Under the pieces are notes generated by a model. That model ran no database searches, was not told the DNA's origin, and worked only from the letters and a program-made list of their open reading frames with translations. A stretch of DNA of 45,442 nucleotides, from assembly GCA_021399405.1 (NCBI GenBank), contig JAAFKL010000344.1:1-45442 (forward strand), in the 5' to 3' direction. Positions within the stretch are counted from its first letter, which is position 1; each line of letters opens with the position of its first letter. The position numbers were made by a program, and so were the translations under genes. Below are positions 38,107-45,442 of this stretch, piece by piece. The DNA is from Candidatus Heimdallarchaeota archaeon (GTDB lineage Archaea; Asgardarchaeota; Heimdallarchaeia; Heimdallarchaeales; Kariarchaeaceae).

Positions 38107-38619
38107 CTAATAGCTTATAACTCTAACTTCAAAATATCCGTCTCCATCACCATCATTAGCCAAATACATTGTTATTAGAGTATTACTAGGGCTGTCGAAA
38201 TCTAGATAAACATAATAGGTATATGTAATTATATCATCTGCAGATGGCCAATCCGCGTCGTACATCCGAAATTTAACATATGGATTTTCATCCTGCATAT
38301 ATTCTGAATGACAATAAGGTCTTGGATATCCACATAAACCATTATTTGGTTCTCCATCATCCCCGTTATCCATTGAAATCTCGTCTGATTCAAACGTGTC
38401 TACAACTGTACTACCTTCATGAAACTCGATCCACAGATATACCTCTGCACGCACATTGGTACCGTCTCCAAAATCGTCTCCTGTGTAATATGTATAGTAT
38501 TCCCATTGGACAACTACATATTCATTATAAGAACCAGACGTTTCCGGGATGAATGGTACTATAGCCATAAGAATTAATGTTGTCATAATTAAAAATTTTA
38601 ATTTTTGAGTGTTTTTCAT
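38107..38619 (-). CDS. Secreted acidic beta-rich protein
   Basis: This 170-residue protein has a signal peptide (about 1-29, KLKFLIMTTLILMAIVPFI) and a Tyr- and Asp-rich mature domain with alternating beta-strand patterns. Acidic loops (DNGDDGEPNNG, NDGDGDGYFE) resemble calcium-binding DxDxDG loops, and there are two cysteines (LCGYPRPYC), perhaps a disulfide. I do not recognise the family. It ends at an amber codon beyond which the frame continues into a membrane-anchor-like segment, so the protein may once have been, or may still be, membrane-tethered. A TATA box at 38671-38680 and an ACGT palindrome lie upstream. It is near FtsX-type transport genes but probably transcribed alone. Confidence 0.7.
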   Translation of the reverse strand: MKNTQKLKFLIMTTLILMAIVPFIPETSGSYNEYVVVQWEYYTYYTGDDFGDGTNVRAEVYLWIEFHEGSTVVDTFESDEISMDNGDDGEPNNGLCGYPRPYCHSEYMQDENPYVKFRMYDADWPSADDIITYTYYVYLDFDSPSNTLITMYLANDGDGDGYFEVRVISY

Positions 38620-38670
38620 TATTAACCACTTTGAACAATTACTAGTTGTTAAGGAAAAAGATTATTCTAT

Positions 38671-38680
38671 TTATTTAAAT
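38671..38680 (-). promoter_or_regulatory. TATA box of the secreted acidic protein gene
   Basis: ATTTAAATAA on the minus strand lies about 55 bases before the ATG at 38619, implying a leader of roughly 30 bases. Confidence 0.45.
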
Positions 38681-38682
38681 GT

Positions 38683-38708
38683 AATGTCCGAACGTACGTA
38701 CGTACATT
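38683..38708. promoter_or_regulatory. ACGT-repeat palindrome flanked by AATGT/ACATT
   Basis: Three ACGT units (38692-38703) form a perfect palindrome just upstream of the TATA box, and AATGT at 38683 mirrors ACATT at 38704-38708. The position fits an operator. In the rest of the 38620-39144 gap I see only a possible decayed permease fragment. Confidence 0.4.
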
Positions 38709-38814
38709 TTCCAGAATTATTTGATATTAGGTATCCTTATGGAAATTACAGGTGGTAAAAGGTTATTTTCTTCGATGATTAGATAGAACTTAATTGATAA
38801 TATCATTTTCTAAT

Positions 38815-38880
38815 AATGATTTGATACTTAAGCCAAAAATATTATCGATGAAAACAGGATACACACATTTCCCATTGCAG
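38815..38880 (-). pseudogene. Decayed 3' fragment of an FtsX-like permease gene
   Basis: The minus strand reads MGNVCILFSSIIFLA-stop-VSN, matching the end of the intact permease (MGNVFLFSIIIYLGQVSN) encoded at 34600-34659. The two DNA stretches are about two-thirds identical by eye. In-frame stops and the lack of flanking coding sequence point to a remnant. The surrounding 38880-39144 has no gene I can support. Confidence 0.35.
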
Positions 38881-39144
38881 TGATCACACCACATTGTCAC
38901 CATTATTGATCTACAGAAACCAATCTACTTGATTTTTCAAATGGGATTCATTATGCAATCCCCTTTCAGGACGTGCAACTTTAACTTGACTATTTATACT
39001 CTTCTATCATTCCTCACCGTCTTCATGCAATTTTCAAACAGCTACCAAAGATTATTTTTCTAGCAATCCTAGCACTAGTTACTTTCACATTTTTCTTTGG
39101 TGATCGGACTTATTTGTGAAATTACATAATTTTATATGATTTCA

Positions 39145-41667
39145 CTATAATTTTAATTTTTTTGTAAAAAAATAAGTCATACCAAGTTGCATAGCACTTT
39201 GAAAAGTCAATCCCATTAATTGTGGGAAAAATACCTTAATGACATCATCCGGGATCCTAGAAAAATTATAATATGCAAATATCATACCATATGATATCGC
39301 AATAAAATTAAATAAAATTGCTATCATGTTTATTTGAAGTAAAATTTTCTTTATTTCTTTAATCAAATGATATTTTTCTAGCAATAAATGAATTTCATTA
39401 CTGAAATCCTTCGATTTAATAATCACATTAAAGTGTATTATTGCAGAAATGAAGAAAGTCATAATAGAAAAGATTAATGTTAAATTAATCATCTGAGTAA
39501 AATATACCGAAGTATCTCTAGTTGTCCTATAAACATCAAATTTTTCACTTGGGTATTTTAATACATTAGAAACTGTTTTATGAAACTCTTTTAAATCAAT
39601 ATTTTGAGGATCCGAGGTAATAATATCAATGATGTATGTTGAATGCAAATCACTGTTCTGTACATTATTAATATCTAATCCAAGATCTTCCCAAGTTTTA
39701 TAGGTCATTATTATGCCACCAATATTGGATAGGAAAATATCTGAGTTATCAAATTTCACAAAATCTACATGTTTAATTAGAGCTAATTTAGTAACTTGGT
39801 GATCCTCAATATAAAAATCATTCCTATCTAATGATTTTATAATACGATCTTCCATATACACATCACCATCTCTTAATAGATCTGATAAACAATATTTGCA
39901 TTTATATTTCGTTAGGTAATCGTTATCAATCAGATTTAATATAGCTTGGAACGAAATATACTTTGAAGTAACCGTAATGCGCAACCTAATGGAAGGGAAA
40001 TAACCTCTTACACTATCTAGTTTGGATAGCTGATTTATTGAGAGATTATAGGCTGAAGAAACATCCCCTTTGAACCTTATTCTAATATCACTATTTTGTT
40101 CTTCTAACCTCTGATTGTTATCTAAAAGCTCTATGCCAAACCGTGAATATTGAAATGAATTAATTAAAACTAATCCACTAATTATGAGTAATAACAATAA
40201 GTATTTCTTATTAACACTTGATACAATTTTTCCTCTCAATTTATTTTTTAATTTGTTACTCGTTATCTTTTGAATAACAAAAAGATAGGTTGATATTAAT
40301 ATTGCTACTGTTATATTTATTGCATATTCTGGTTCCTGTTTGGCTGTTGTGGTTATGGGGTAAAAATATTGTATTGATCCCTTACCTAGAAAATATACAA
40401 GAGCTATTATTGCAATAAGTCGTAGCAAAAATCTTGAATTTTTGTTTTTTACATGGTGTAAATTATTTTTATTTTCTATTTTTCTGAACTGATTAATTAC
40501 AAGGAATGAATTAATAATTGTTAGAAATAAAATCCATATGATGGTGAAAATGAGAGTATCATATATTATTGCTACATTCGAGATAAAATTAAATGATAAA
40601 CTATATTGAAAGATAAAAATAAAAGATAGGGATATAATTAATGGAATAAAGACAGAGGAAAACAAAACTTGATCTCGTATATTATTCATACTTAATCCCC
40701 TTTTGTAGAACATTTGATATTGCTCCAAACTATCCTTGATATAATAAGCAAATACAATTACTGTAATCATTACAAATAGCATCAAAAGTGGACTGATAAT
40801 GTTTGTAATATACTCAACTTTAATTATATCTTGATTAGAATAGAGATATAAAAGAAGAGGGTATCTGATAAGGTCACGAAGTTGGGCTTCTGTCTTATTG
40901 AAATGACTTGAGAATGAGACTAATTGATTGGTAACCTTTTCAAGTAAATCATTGAGTGTTGATAGTTTTTTTAATTTGGAAAACTCTTCTTTATTAATAT
41001 TAAAAGAACTAAGATAATACCAATCTAATTGCGAACTAAGGTTAATCAAAGGTGAGGTAGGAATCTCGGAGATGGATTTCCACAATTGGGGTTTTACATC
41101 AGAGCCTCTAATATTGTTTACAATAATGTTATTATAATCAACTCCAGGGTAAGATTGATATGTTATTTTCAATTCATGAAAATTATAATCAGTTGTTCTA
41201 TTTTCTAACAATAAATTGATCTGAACATTGGATGAATTGAGATCAATATCTCGAAAACCATAAAGCAATAATTTTTCATCTTCAACTAGACTATTCCAGA
41301 TATTATCAGACAAGTAATGTATATTTGCTATGATATTCTGGTCATTAATAGTAACATTCTCCTCATGAATTAGTACATAGGCATAGTCCTTAATTAATTC
41401 AAATTTAATGATCTCAGAATTTACAAAATTATATGAATTTGATAAATGAACAGAATCATTCATTCGAGGTGAATTTAATTCTAAAATTGGGATTTCAATA
41501 TTACTATTTACATAGTTATTCAATAATTGCCTATCAGATATTGAACTCGAGTTATAAGCTGATAAAATTATTATAATTAAAAATAATTGAATAAAAACCA
41601 TTTTTTTAGGAACTTTTATTATTCTCTTATTCCACCCTATCACCTTTATGTAGGATTTGCATTTCAT
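39145..41667 (-). CDS. FtsX-like permease (second, without an adjacent ATPase)
   Basis: This 840-residue membrane protein has an N-terminal helix (about 23-40), an extracellular domain (about 41-290), helices near 292-310, 339-359, 367-391, 412-427, 446-466 and 487-504, a second extracellular domain (about 505-725), and closing helices near 726-749, 774-800 and 817-836. This duplicated layout is that of large FtsX/MacB-type permeases. The sequence is strongly diverged from the permease at 34576 but the same length class. Two cysteine pairs in the second ectodomain (YKCKYC) are unusual. No ATPase gene adjoins; it follows a regulator gene by 17 bases, so the ATPase at 36892 may serve both, which is inference. 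Stop TAG. Confidence 0.75.
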   Translation of the reverse strand: MKCKSYIKVIGWNKRIIKVPKKMVFIQLFLIIIILSAYNSSSISDRQLLNNYVNSNIEIPILELNSPRMNDSVHLSNSYNFVNSEIIKFELIKDYAYVLIHEENVTINDQNIIANIHYLSDNIWNSLVEDEKLLLYGFRDIDLNSSNVQINLLLENRTTDYNFHELKITYQSYPGVDYNNIIVNNIRGSDVKPQLWKSISEIPTSPLINLSSQLDWYYLSSFNINKEEFSKLKKLSTLNDLLEKVTNQLVSFSSHFNKTEAQLRDLIRYPLLLYLYSNQDIIKVEYITNIISPLLMLFVMITVIVFAYYIKDSLEQYQMFYKRGLSMNNIRDQVLFSSVFIPLIISLSFIFIFQYSLSFNFISNVAIIYDTLIFTIIWILFLTIINSFLVINQFRKIENKNNLHHVKNKNSRFLLRLIAIIALVYFLGKGSIQYFYPITTTAKQEPEYAINITVAILISTYLFVIQKITSNKLKNKLRGKIVSSVNKKYLLLLLIISGLVLINSFQYSRFGIELLDNNQRLEEQNSDIRIRFKGDVSSAYNLSINQLSKLDSVRGYFPSIRLRITVTSKYISFQAILNLIDNDYLTKYKCKYCLSDLLRDGDVYMEDRIIKSLDRNDFYIEDHQVTKLALIKHVDFVKFDNSDIFLSNIGGIIMTYKTWEDLGLDINNVQNSDLHSTYIIDIITSDPQNIDLKEFHKTVSNVLKYPSEKFDVYRTTRDTSVYFTQMINLTLIFSIMTFFISAIIHFNVIIKSKDFSNEIHLLLEKYHLIKEIKKILLQINMIAILFNFIAISYGMIFAYYNFSRIPDDVIKVFFPQLMGLTFQSAMQLGMTYFFTKKLKL

Positions 41668-41684
41668 TTTTCCATCCCCCGAAA

Positions 41685-42233
41685 TTAATTAATTAAAACA
41701 TTATATTGTGATTTATCACCATAAGGTATAGATGTAATATATCCCTTAGAGACAAAGCCATTTAAGACTTTGAATACAGTTTCACCACATTTATTATCAC
41801 ATTGTTCCATTATTTGTTCCATTGAAATTCCATTTTTACCATTTTTATGGTAGGCTTCTTCAAATGCTAATGCCACTTCCTTTTCTACGCCTAATAAAAT
41901 AGATTTCACTTCCCAGTCTAATATGTTCTTTAGATTATTTGTTATATTATTGAATAAGTCATCTATTGCGCAATGCAAAAAATCACTCATTGAATAAATT
42001 TTATATTTAATTTTTACATCTTCTCTGTCAATCACTTGTTCAATATGTTTTATTTTATCAATTGAAAAATCCTCGATCCATTTAAATATTGAATTTTCAT
42101 ATTTAAAAGCCGATACAATAATATATCTTATAGTTTCTGCATTTGTTGTATGGTCAAACTCTTCTCTAAACCATGTAAAATATTTATAATGTTCATCCTT
42201 CAAATCAACTTTGAGTTGTGTTCCTTCCGTCAT
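41685..42233 (-). CDS. Ribbon-helix-helix plus winged-helix regulator
   Basis: From the ATG at 42233 the protein has 182 residues. The N-terminus (GTQLKVDLKDEHYKYFTWF then TNAETIRYIIVSAF) has the strand-helix-helix pattern of ribbon-helix-helix DNA-binding domains. The C-terminal 62 or so residues (NGISMEQIMEQCDNKCGETV, then VLNGFVSKGYITSIP) look like a winged helix. The frame extends to an ATG at 42290, but a good TATA box (42259-42272) lies inside that extension, about 30 bases before 42233, so I prefer the shorter form, with a very short leader. The gene precedes the permease gene by 17 bases, suggesting that it senses or controls expression of that transporter. The combination of the two DNA-binding folds is inferred by eye. 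Confidence 0.65.
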   Translation of the reverse strand: MTEGTQLKVDLKDEHYKYFTWFREEFDHTTNAETIRYIIVSAFKYENSIFKWIEDFSIDKIKHIEQVIDREDVKIKYKIYSMSDFLHCAIDDLFNNITNNLKNILDWEVKSILLGVEKEVALAFEEAYHKNGKNGISMEQIMEQCDNKCGETVFKVLNGFVSKGYITSIPYGDKSQYNVLIN

Positions 42234-42258
42234 CCATCTTTCAAATATAAAGTTACTA

Positions 42259-42272
42259 TTAAATATATAATT
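42259..42272 (-). promoter_or_regulatory. TATA box of the regulator-permease operon
   Basis: AATTATATATTTAA on the minus strand predicts a transcript start near 42239, six bases before the ATG at 42233. Between here and 42764 I see no gene, only AT-rich sequence, a GCTAG/CTAGC repeat near 42460 and a weak hairpin (ATTCTC..GAGAAT) near 42630. Confidence 0.5.
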
Positions 42273-42764
42273 ATTTCCTATGCCTCTCATACACTAAAAA
42301 TTTTCCTTTTTTTTTATTGTAGTATTAGACCTTATAATGTAACTGTATTCGCGCAATCAACAATACCGTCTTACAATTATATATTAATGATGCAGGAAAT
42401 ACCCTTGTTCTATACACGAAGAATACAGAAATAGTTACTAAAGTAGGTTAAAGAGCCAGCTAGTAGCTAGCTTCAAAAGATCAAGTGATATGGATTGCCA
42501 TTTCATAGTTTTTCCCTGATTACTCCTATTGAAACACCAGGCTTCAATCTCTCCTTTCAATCAGATCTCAGAGGACAGGTGTGAGAACAATAAATGAGAA
42601 GATAATTTCTAGGACCCTCTATTCTCCATTGAAGAGAATCTCAATTTCTCCTTTTGTTATTTAATAGTAAAGAGATATTTGTAAAATTATGAATTTGTTT
42701 TAGAAGAAATTAAAACCATATCCTTCTCTAGGTTATTTGAAGTATTTTGATCCAAACCAGTAAA

Positions 42765-44132
42765 ATGATTCCTATAAAATTAGATAAACTACAATCACAA
42801 TTAATTGATAGAGGATTTGTAGAAATTGATAAAAAAGAAGACTACGAGTATTCAAGATTACTAAAAGAGAATTGGTTATTGATTATTTACAAAAGTAAAA
42901 AAATAGTATTCCCCAACGATCCCCAACTTATACAAATACTAAAAGAATGTTTTAACACGGATTCAAATCCAATTAAACCGAATGAATATCATTTTTTACC
43001 ATTTATAGAAAATTATGATAGCAATATTCTTTCTGAATTTGTCAATCATATGATGACGAAAGAAGAAGGTGAAAATGACTGGTTTGAAGTGAAAAGAGGA
43101 CTCCCCCCTCAACAATTACAAAAATTCTCTCGGATGATAAGTGCCCTTTCAAACACAGGTGGCGGATTGATCTATTATGGATGGGATGAAAAAATAAATA
43201 CATTTTCAGATGTAGATACAGACGATCTTGAGAACAAATTGTTATCCCAAACAGGATTGACATTCCCTAAAATATTGATCGAATTTAAAGCAATAAATCA
43301 CAATGGAATTAGAGGATTATTTGTAGGAATACCAGCGATGGATAAACCAGTTCAAGATAAAAGATCGAATGATTGGTTAATTAGAATTGGTGGCCATAAG
43401 ACCACAGTAAAAGATGCTTTAGTAATTTCTAAAACTCAAAGTCATCTACTCAATAGACAGACAGGCCATCTTTACTTATCTAAAATCAAGCAAATAATCA
43501 ACAAAGTTATCCCAAAAACGTTGAAATCAGAATTGAAAGAATGGGAAGACCACTTTGCTAGTCTACAAGAATGTATTATTACAGACATCAGAAAAAATTG
43601 GGAAATTGATTTTCAAGATTGGTATAATTCTAATCCTGAATTTCCAATTAGGGTATGGTATAAAGCTTGGAAACATAATCACAAAGATGGTGAAAGTTAT
43701 ACTTTACAACAGAAAGTTATTACAGATATTTCAATTATCTTAGAGAAATTAGGTAAATACAGTGAAAATGATGTTTTGAATATTGATTTTTCCAAAATTG
43801 TACTTCTGTTAAGAGATTTAACGAAAAATGAAACCAAAAACCCGACAAATCACAGAAGAGACCTATTCACATTAATTTCGAGGCAAAATATCTGGAATTT
43901 TAGTCATACAGCAATTTCTGTGTATCAAAACGGGAATATGTTTTCTTTAGTTCAGAATACATCTGGTAGAAATCATTCTGAAGAGTTGACTAAAATTATT
44001 GAATATAAGAAGGAAATTATAGAGCAGACAATCTTGGGCATTATAAAGGATGGATATTACAAATCTGTTAAACAGCTTTTTGAAGATATATTTGTAGAAT
44101 TAAACAGTCTTATTGCTCAAACAGTGGGATAA
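42765..44132 (+). CDS. Schlafen AlbA_2-domain protein
   Basis: This 455-residue protein carries an AlbA_2 / Schlafen-type putative nucleic-acid-binding domain at about residues 98-205: END WFEVKRGLP, then FSRMISALSNTGGGLIYYGW, then LFVGIPAMDKPV and WLIRIGGHKTTV. That is the usual 'E..EfK....k.isAfaNt.GG.liiGv..' order. The first 75 residues form a small alpha/beta part (LLIIYKSKKIVFP). The last 240 are helical and unrecognised. The family includes RNA-cleaving Schlafens and many defence-linked proteins; the role here is inferred. The frame opens at a TTG (42747), but the ATG at 42765 is the better start. It converges with a nucleotidyltransferase gene, 32 bases apart. Confidence 0.75.
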   Translation: MIPIKLDKLQSQLIDRGFVEIDKKEDYEYSRLLKENWLLIIYKSKKIVFPNDPQLIQILKECFNTDSNPIKPNEYHFLPFIENYDSNILSEFVNHMMTKEEGENDWFEVKRGLPPQQLQKFSRMISALSNTGGGLIYYGWDEKINTFSDVDTDDLENKLLSQTGLTFPKILIEFKAINHNGIRGLFVGIPAMDKPVQDKRSNDWLIRIGGHKTTVKDALVISKTQSHLLNRQTGHLYLSKIKQIINKVIPKTLKSELKEWEDHFASLQECIITDIRKNWEIDFQDWYNSNPEFPIRVWYKAWKHNHKDGESYTLQQKVITDISIILEKLGKYSENDVLNIDFSKIVLLLRDLTKNETKNPTNHRRDLFTLISRQNIWNFSHTAISVYQNGNMFSLVQNTSGRNHSEELTKIIEYKKEIIEQTILGIIKDGYYKSVKQLFEDIFVELNSLIAQTVG

Positions 44133-44164
44133 AAAAGGATTTGGAGAGGTATTTTCAAACTATT

Positions 44165-45076
44165 TTAGTAGAAATCCTGTTTGAGTGTTTCTCTAGCTCT
44201 TTCAACTAATTTCAGTAAATTTTCATTTTGTGGACTTTTTAATGCGACATTATCATCTGGATCTACAGGATCAAGTACAAGTAATTTGTCAAGTGAACTC
44301 TTTCGATAATCGTTTGCTTTGTAATAATCATTAAAACCAAAAAATTTTGCCCTTCCCTTCCTTTTTCTTAAAATATTTTTTGTTCTCCTTAAAAACGCTT
44401 CAAATAATTGAATTAGTCTCCAATTTGGTTTTACTCCACGTTCAAAAATATCAGCAGCCATTAATTCAAGAAAGAATGAAGATGTGTATTTTTCTTGATT
44501 TTCTTTATGTGTAGGTCCATGAGCCCAGTATTTAATTAATCGACAAAAATCTTGGAACTTTTTACCTCTAGAGTGAACGAAATCAACGTGATAAAGGCTC
44601 ACATGAGCTTTAAAAATATATATTTGATCTTTTGAAAGTAAAAGAAAATCATTAATATCGATGTTGAAAGTAGGTAATAAATCAACTGTAAATTGGTGAA
44701 TTTCAACTGGTACATTCTTATGTTTTTCATTAAAAATTGTAATATTATAAAACAGTGCTATTTGTTCTTTCATATGTAATATTGTATTTTCTGATGTAGG
44801 AAAGCCATAAAGGTTCTGAGGAATAGATATTACTATATCTATCTCCTTTCTTGAGCTAACCATTGTGTCCTTTTCCATGGACCCATTCATTTTGTATTCT
44901 GCAGAAGTAAACGGTAATCCCTTAACATAGAGGTCATTTCTTACTTTTTCTAATATTATATTAGCTTCCTTTTTTTCACTTTCAATGTTTGGTCTCAGAG
45001 ATTGAAGTCTATCATTTACTTGTTCACGATATTTCCTATCAGTTTTATTACTTAAATCAAGATGCATACCACTCAT
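44165..45076 (-). CDS. Nucleotidyltransferase of the CCA/OAS/CD-NTase superfamily
   Basis: This 303-residue protein (from the ATG at 45076) has the Pol-beta-type catalytic motif MNGSMEKDT (GS at 65-66), EIDIVI (first acidic pair, E78 and D80) and a third Asp in FTVDLLP (D132). A helical domain follows (FCRLIKYWAHG, SSFFLELMAADIF), then LDPVDPDDNVA near 268, a motif shared by archaeal CCA-adding enzymes and OAS-type synthases. It is shorter than a full CCA-adding enzyme (about 430-450 residues) and lacks its extra C-terminal part, so I favour an OAS/cGAS-like nucleotide synthase or another NTase over CCA addition. The frame also opens at TTG 45088, but the TATA box at 45091-45102 argues for ATG 45076 or 45067. 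Convergent with the Schlafen-type gene. Confidence 0.75.
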   Translation of the reverse strand: MSGMHLDLSNKTDRKYREQVNDRLQSLRPNIESEKKEANIILEKVRNDLYVKGLPFTSAEYKMNGSMEKDTMVSSRKEIDIVISIPQNLYGFPTSENTILHMKEQIALFYNITIFNEKHKNVPVEIHQFTVDLLPTFNIDINDFLLLSKDQIYIFKAHVSLYHVDFVHSRGKKFQDFCRLIKYWAHGPTHKENQEKYTSSFFLELMAADIFERGVKPNWRLIQLFEAFLRRTKNILRKRKGRAKFFGFNDYYKANDYRKSSLDKLLVLDPVDPDDNVALKSPQNENLLKLVERARETLKQDFY

Positions 45077-45090
45077 TGGTTGATTCAACT

Positions 45091-45102
45091 ATATAATATT
45101 TT
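45091..45102 (-). promoter_or_regulatory. TATA box of the nucleotidyltransferase gene
   Basis: AATATTATATAG on the minus strand is about 21-30 bases before the ATGs at 45076 and 45067. Confidence 0.5.
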
Positions 45103-45293
45103 ATTATTTGGAAATAAGTGTATCATATGCTTGCAATCGAATTCAAACATATTCTGATATTTTCTCGGTAAGTCTTATTCTATGCTTCTTGAATTTTCTA
45201 ATTTCTAAATTATTGATAAATTATATTTCAAAGTTTATGCATCAAACAAGGCTATTTCCCGCCAAATAGTAAATAATATTTATTTATAACGTT

Positions 45294-45342
45294 TTTCAGA
45301 AAATAAAAATATATTTTTGAATTCACTAATTACAGCTAAAAT
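45294..45342. repeat. Dispersed 49-base repeat, copy 2
   Basis: Matches 34353-34401 (about 40 of 49). Apart from this repeat and the TATA-like element near 45391, the gap 45103-45426 shows no gene. Confidence 0.5.
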
Positions 45343-45390
45343 AATATCCTAATTCAGATTCTAAAAACTTATAAATCTTGTTGATCACAA

Positions 45391-45400
45391 AAATTTATAT
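45391..45400 (+). promoter_or_regulatory. TATA-like element before the last ORF start
   Basis: AAATTTATAT is centred about 31 bases before the ATG at 45427. Confidence 0.35.
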
Positions 45401-45426
45401 GTTATTTTGCCATAAAATGTAGTACT

Positions 45427-45442
45427 ATGATATCAAAAATAC
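45427..45442 (+). CDS. Probable start of a further plus-strand gene (partial)
   Basis: ATG ATA TCA AAA ATA follows a TATA-like element at leaderless spacing and is open to the end of the window. Only five codons are visible, so nothing can be said about the product. Confidence 0.25.

Noticed and set aside
38107..38109. Amber codon read as pyrrolysine
   Set aside because: TAG is an ordinary stop for several genes here (ending at 269 and 2624, and at 3705, 34576 and 39145 on the minus strand), so systematic pyrrolysine use is unlikely. A nonsense change or error explains it better.
42234..42290. Upstream ATG extending the regulator by 19 residues
   Set aside because: The extension is Asn-rich and low in information and contains the best TATA box for the shorter form.
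42455..42475. GCTAG/CTAGC repeats as a terminator or operator
   Set aside because: The arms are short and imperfectly arranged, there is no T-run, and the position is far from both flanking starts.
42747..42764. TTG start extending the Schlafen-type protein by six codons
   Set aside because: An ATG follows at 42765 and the domain begins far downstream. TTG here has no ribosome site or better promoter spacing.
45077..45088. TTG start of the nucleotidyltransferase
   Set aside because: It lies only about 3 bases from the TATA box, so it would be upstream of the expected transcript start.
45256..45267. TTTCCCGCCAAA-like sequence resembling a eukaryotic E2F site
   Set aside because: A single short match in intergenic DNA of an archaeon with no supporting context; treated as coincidence.
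1..45442. CRISPR array, rRNA genes, transposase or integrase genes
   Set aside because: I found no regularly spaced repeats, no rRNA-like sequence and no DDE or tyrosine-recombinase motifs in any of the supported proteins.

Overview
The window reads as a piece of an archaeal chromosome. A tRNA-Pro gene carries an intron just after the anticodon and does not encode its 3' CCA. Most genes start 25-30 bases after a TATA box, which fits leaderless mRNAs, and two proteins look like divergent TFIIB-type cyclin-fold proteins. The very large surface protein, FtsX-type permeases and low-GC flanks would fit an Asgard archaeon, but that placement is inference; no rRNA or universal marker gene is present.

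Left part (1-3700): the 3' end of an unrecognised gene, a 763-codon protein built of winged-helix-like units, then an unknown 218-codon ORF lying between two copies of the 3' end of tRNA-Pro. The intact intron-containing tRNA-Pro gene provides one copy. This looks like a small, integrase-less cassette inserted at a tRNA.

Centre (3705-29222, minus strand): one uninterrupted gene of 8,505 codons fills 56% of the window. It encodes a membrane-anchored, mostly extracellular protein with at least 13 LamG/concanavalin-A-like beta-sandwich units, a duplicated non-LamG module, a helical and hydrophobic zone near residues 6350-7030, and a tail of about 1,475 residues that I do not recognise. Across a divergent intergenic region with a strong inverted repeat lies a two-gene operon (29572-31445): a membrane-anchored surface protein and an FKBP-like/transmembrane/zinc-finger protein. 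The divergent layout suggests, without proving, a shared surface role.

Right part (31495-45442): two minus-strand genes for the TFIIB-like family (one unit of 198 residues, and three tandem units in 659 residues) with near-identical promoter cores; an ABC ATPase plus FtsX-like permease operon; a secreted acidic protein whose reading frame continues past an amber stop into a possible membrane anchor; a decayed permease remnant; a regulator (ribbon-helix-helix plus winged helix) coupled to a second FtsX-like permease; and a convergent pair made of a Schlafen/AlbA_2-domain protein and an OAS/CCA-like nucleotidyltransferase, which may be a defence module. A further plus-strand gene probably begins at 45427.
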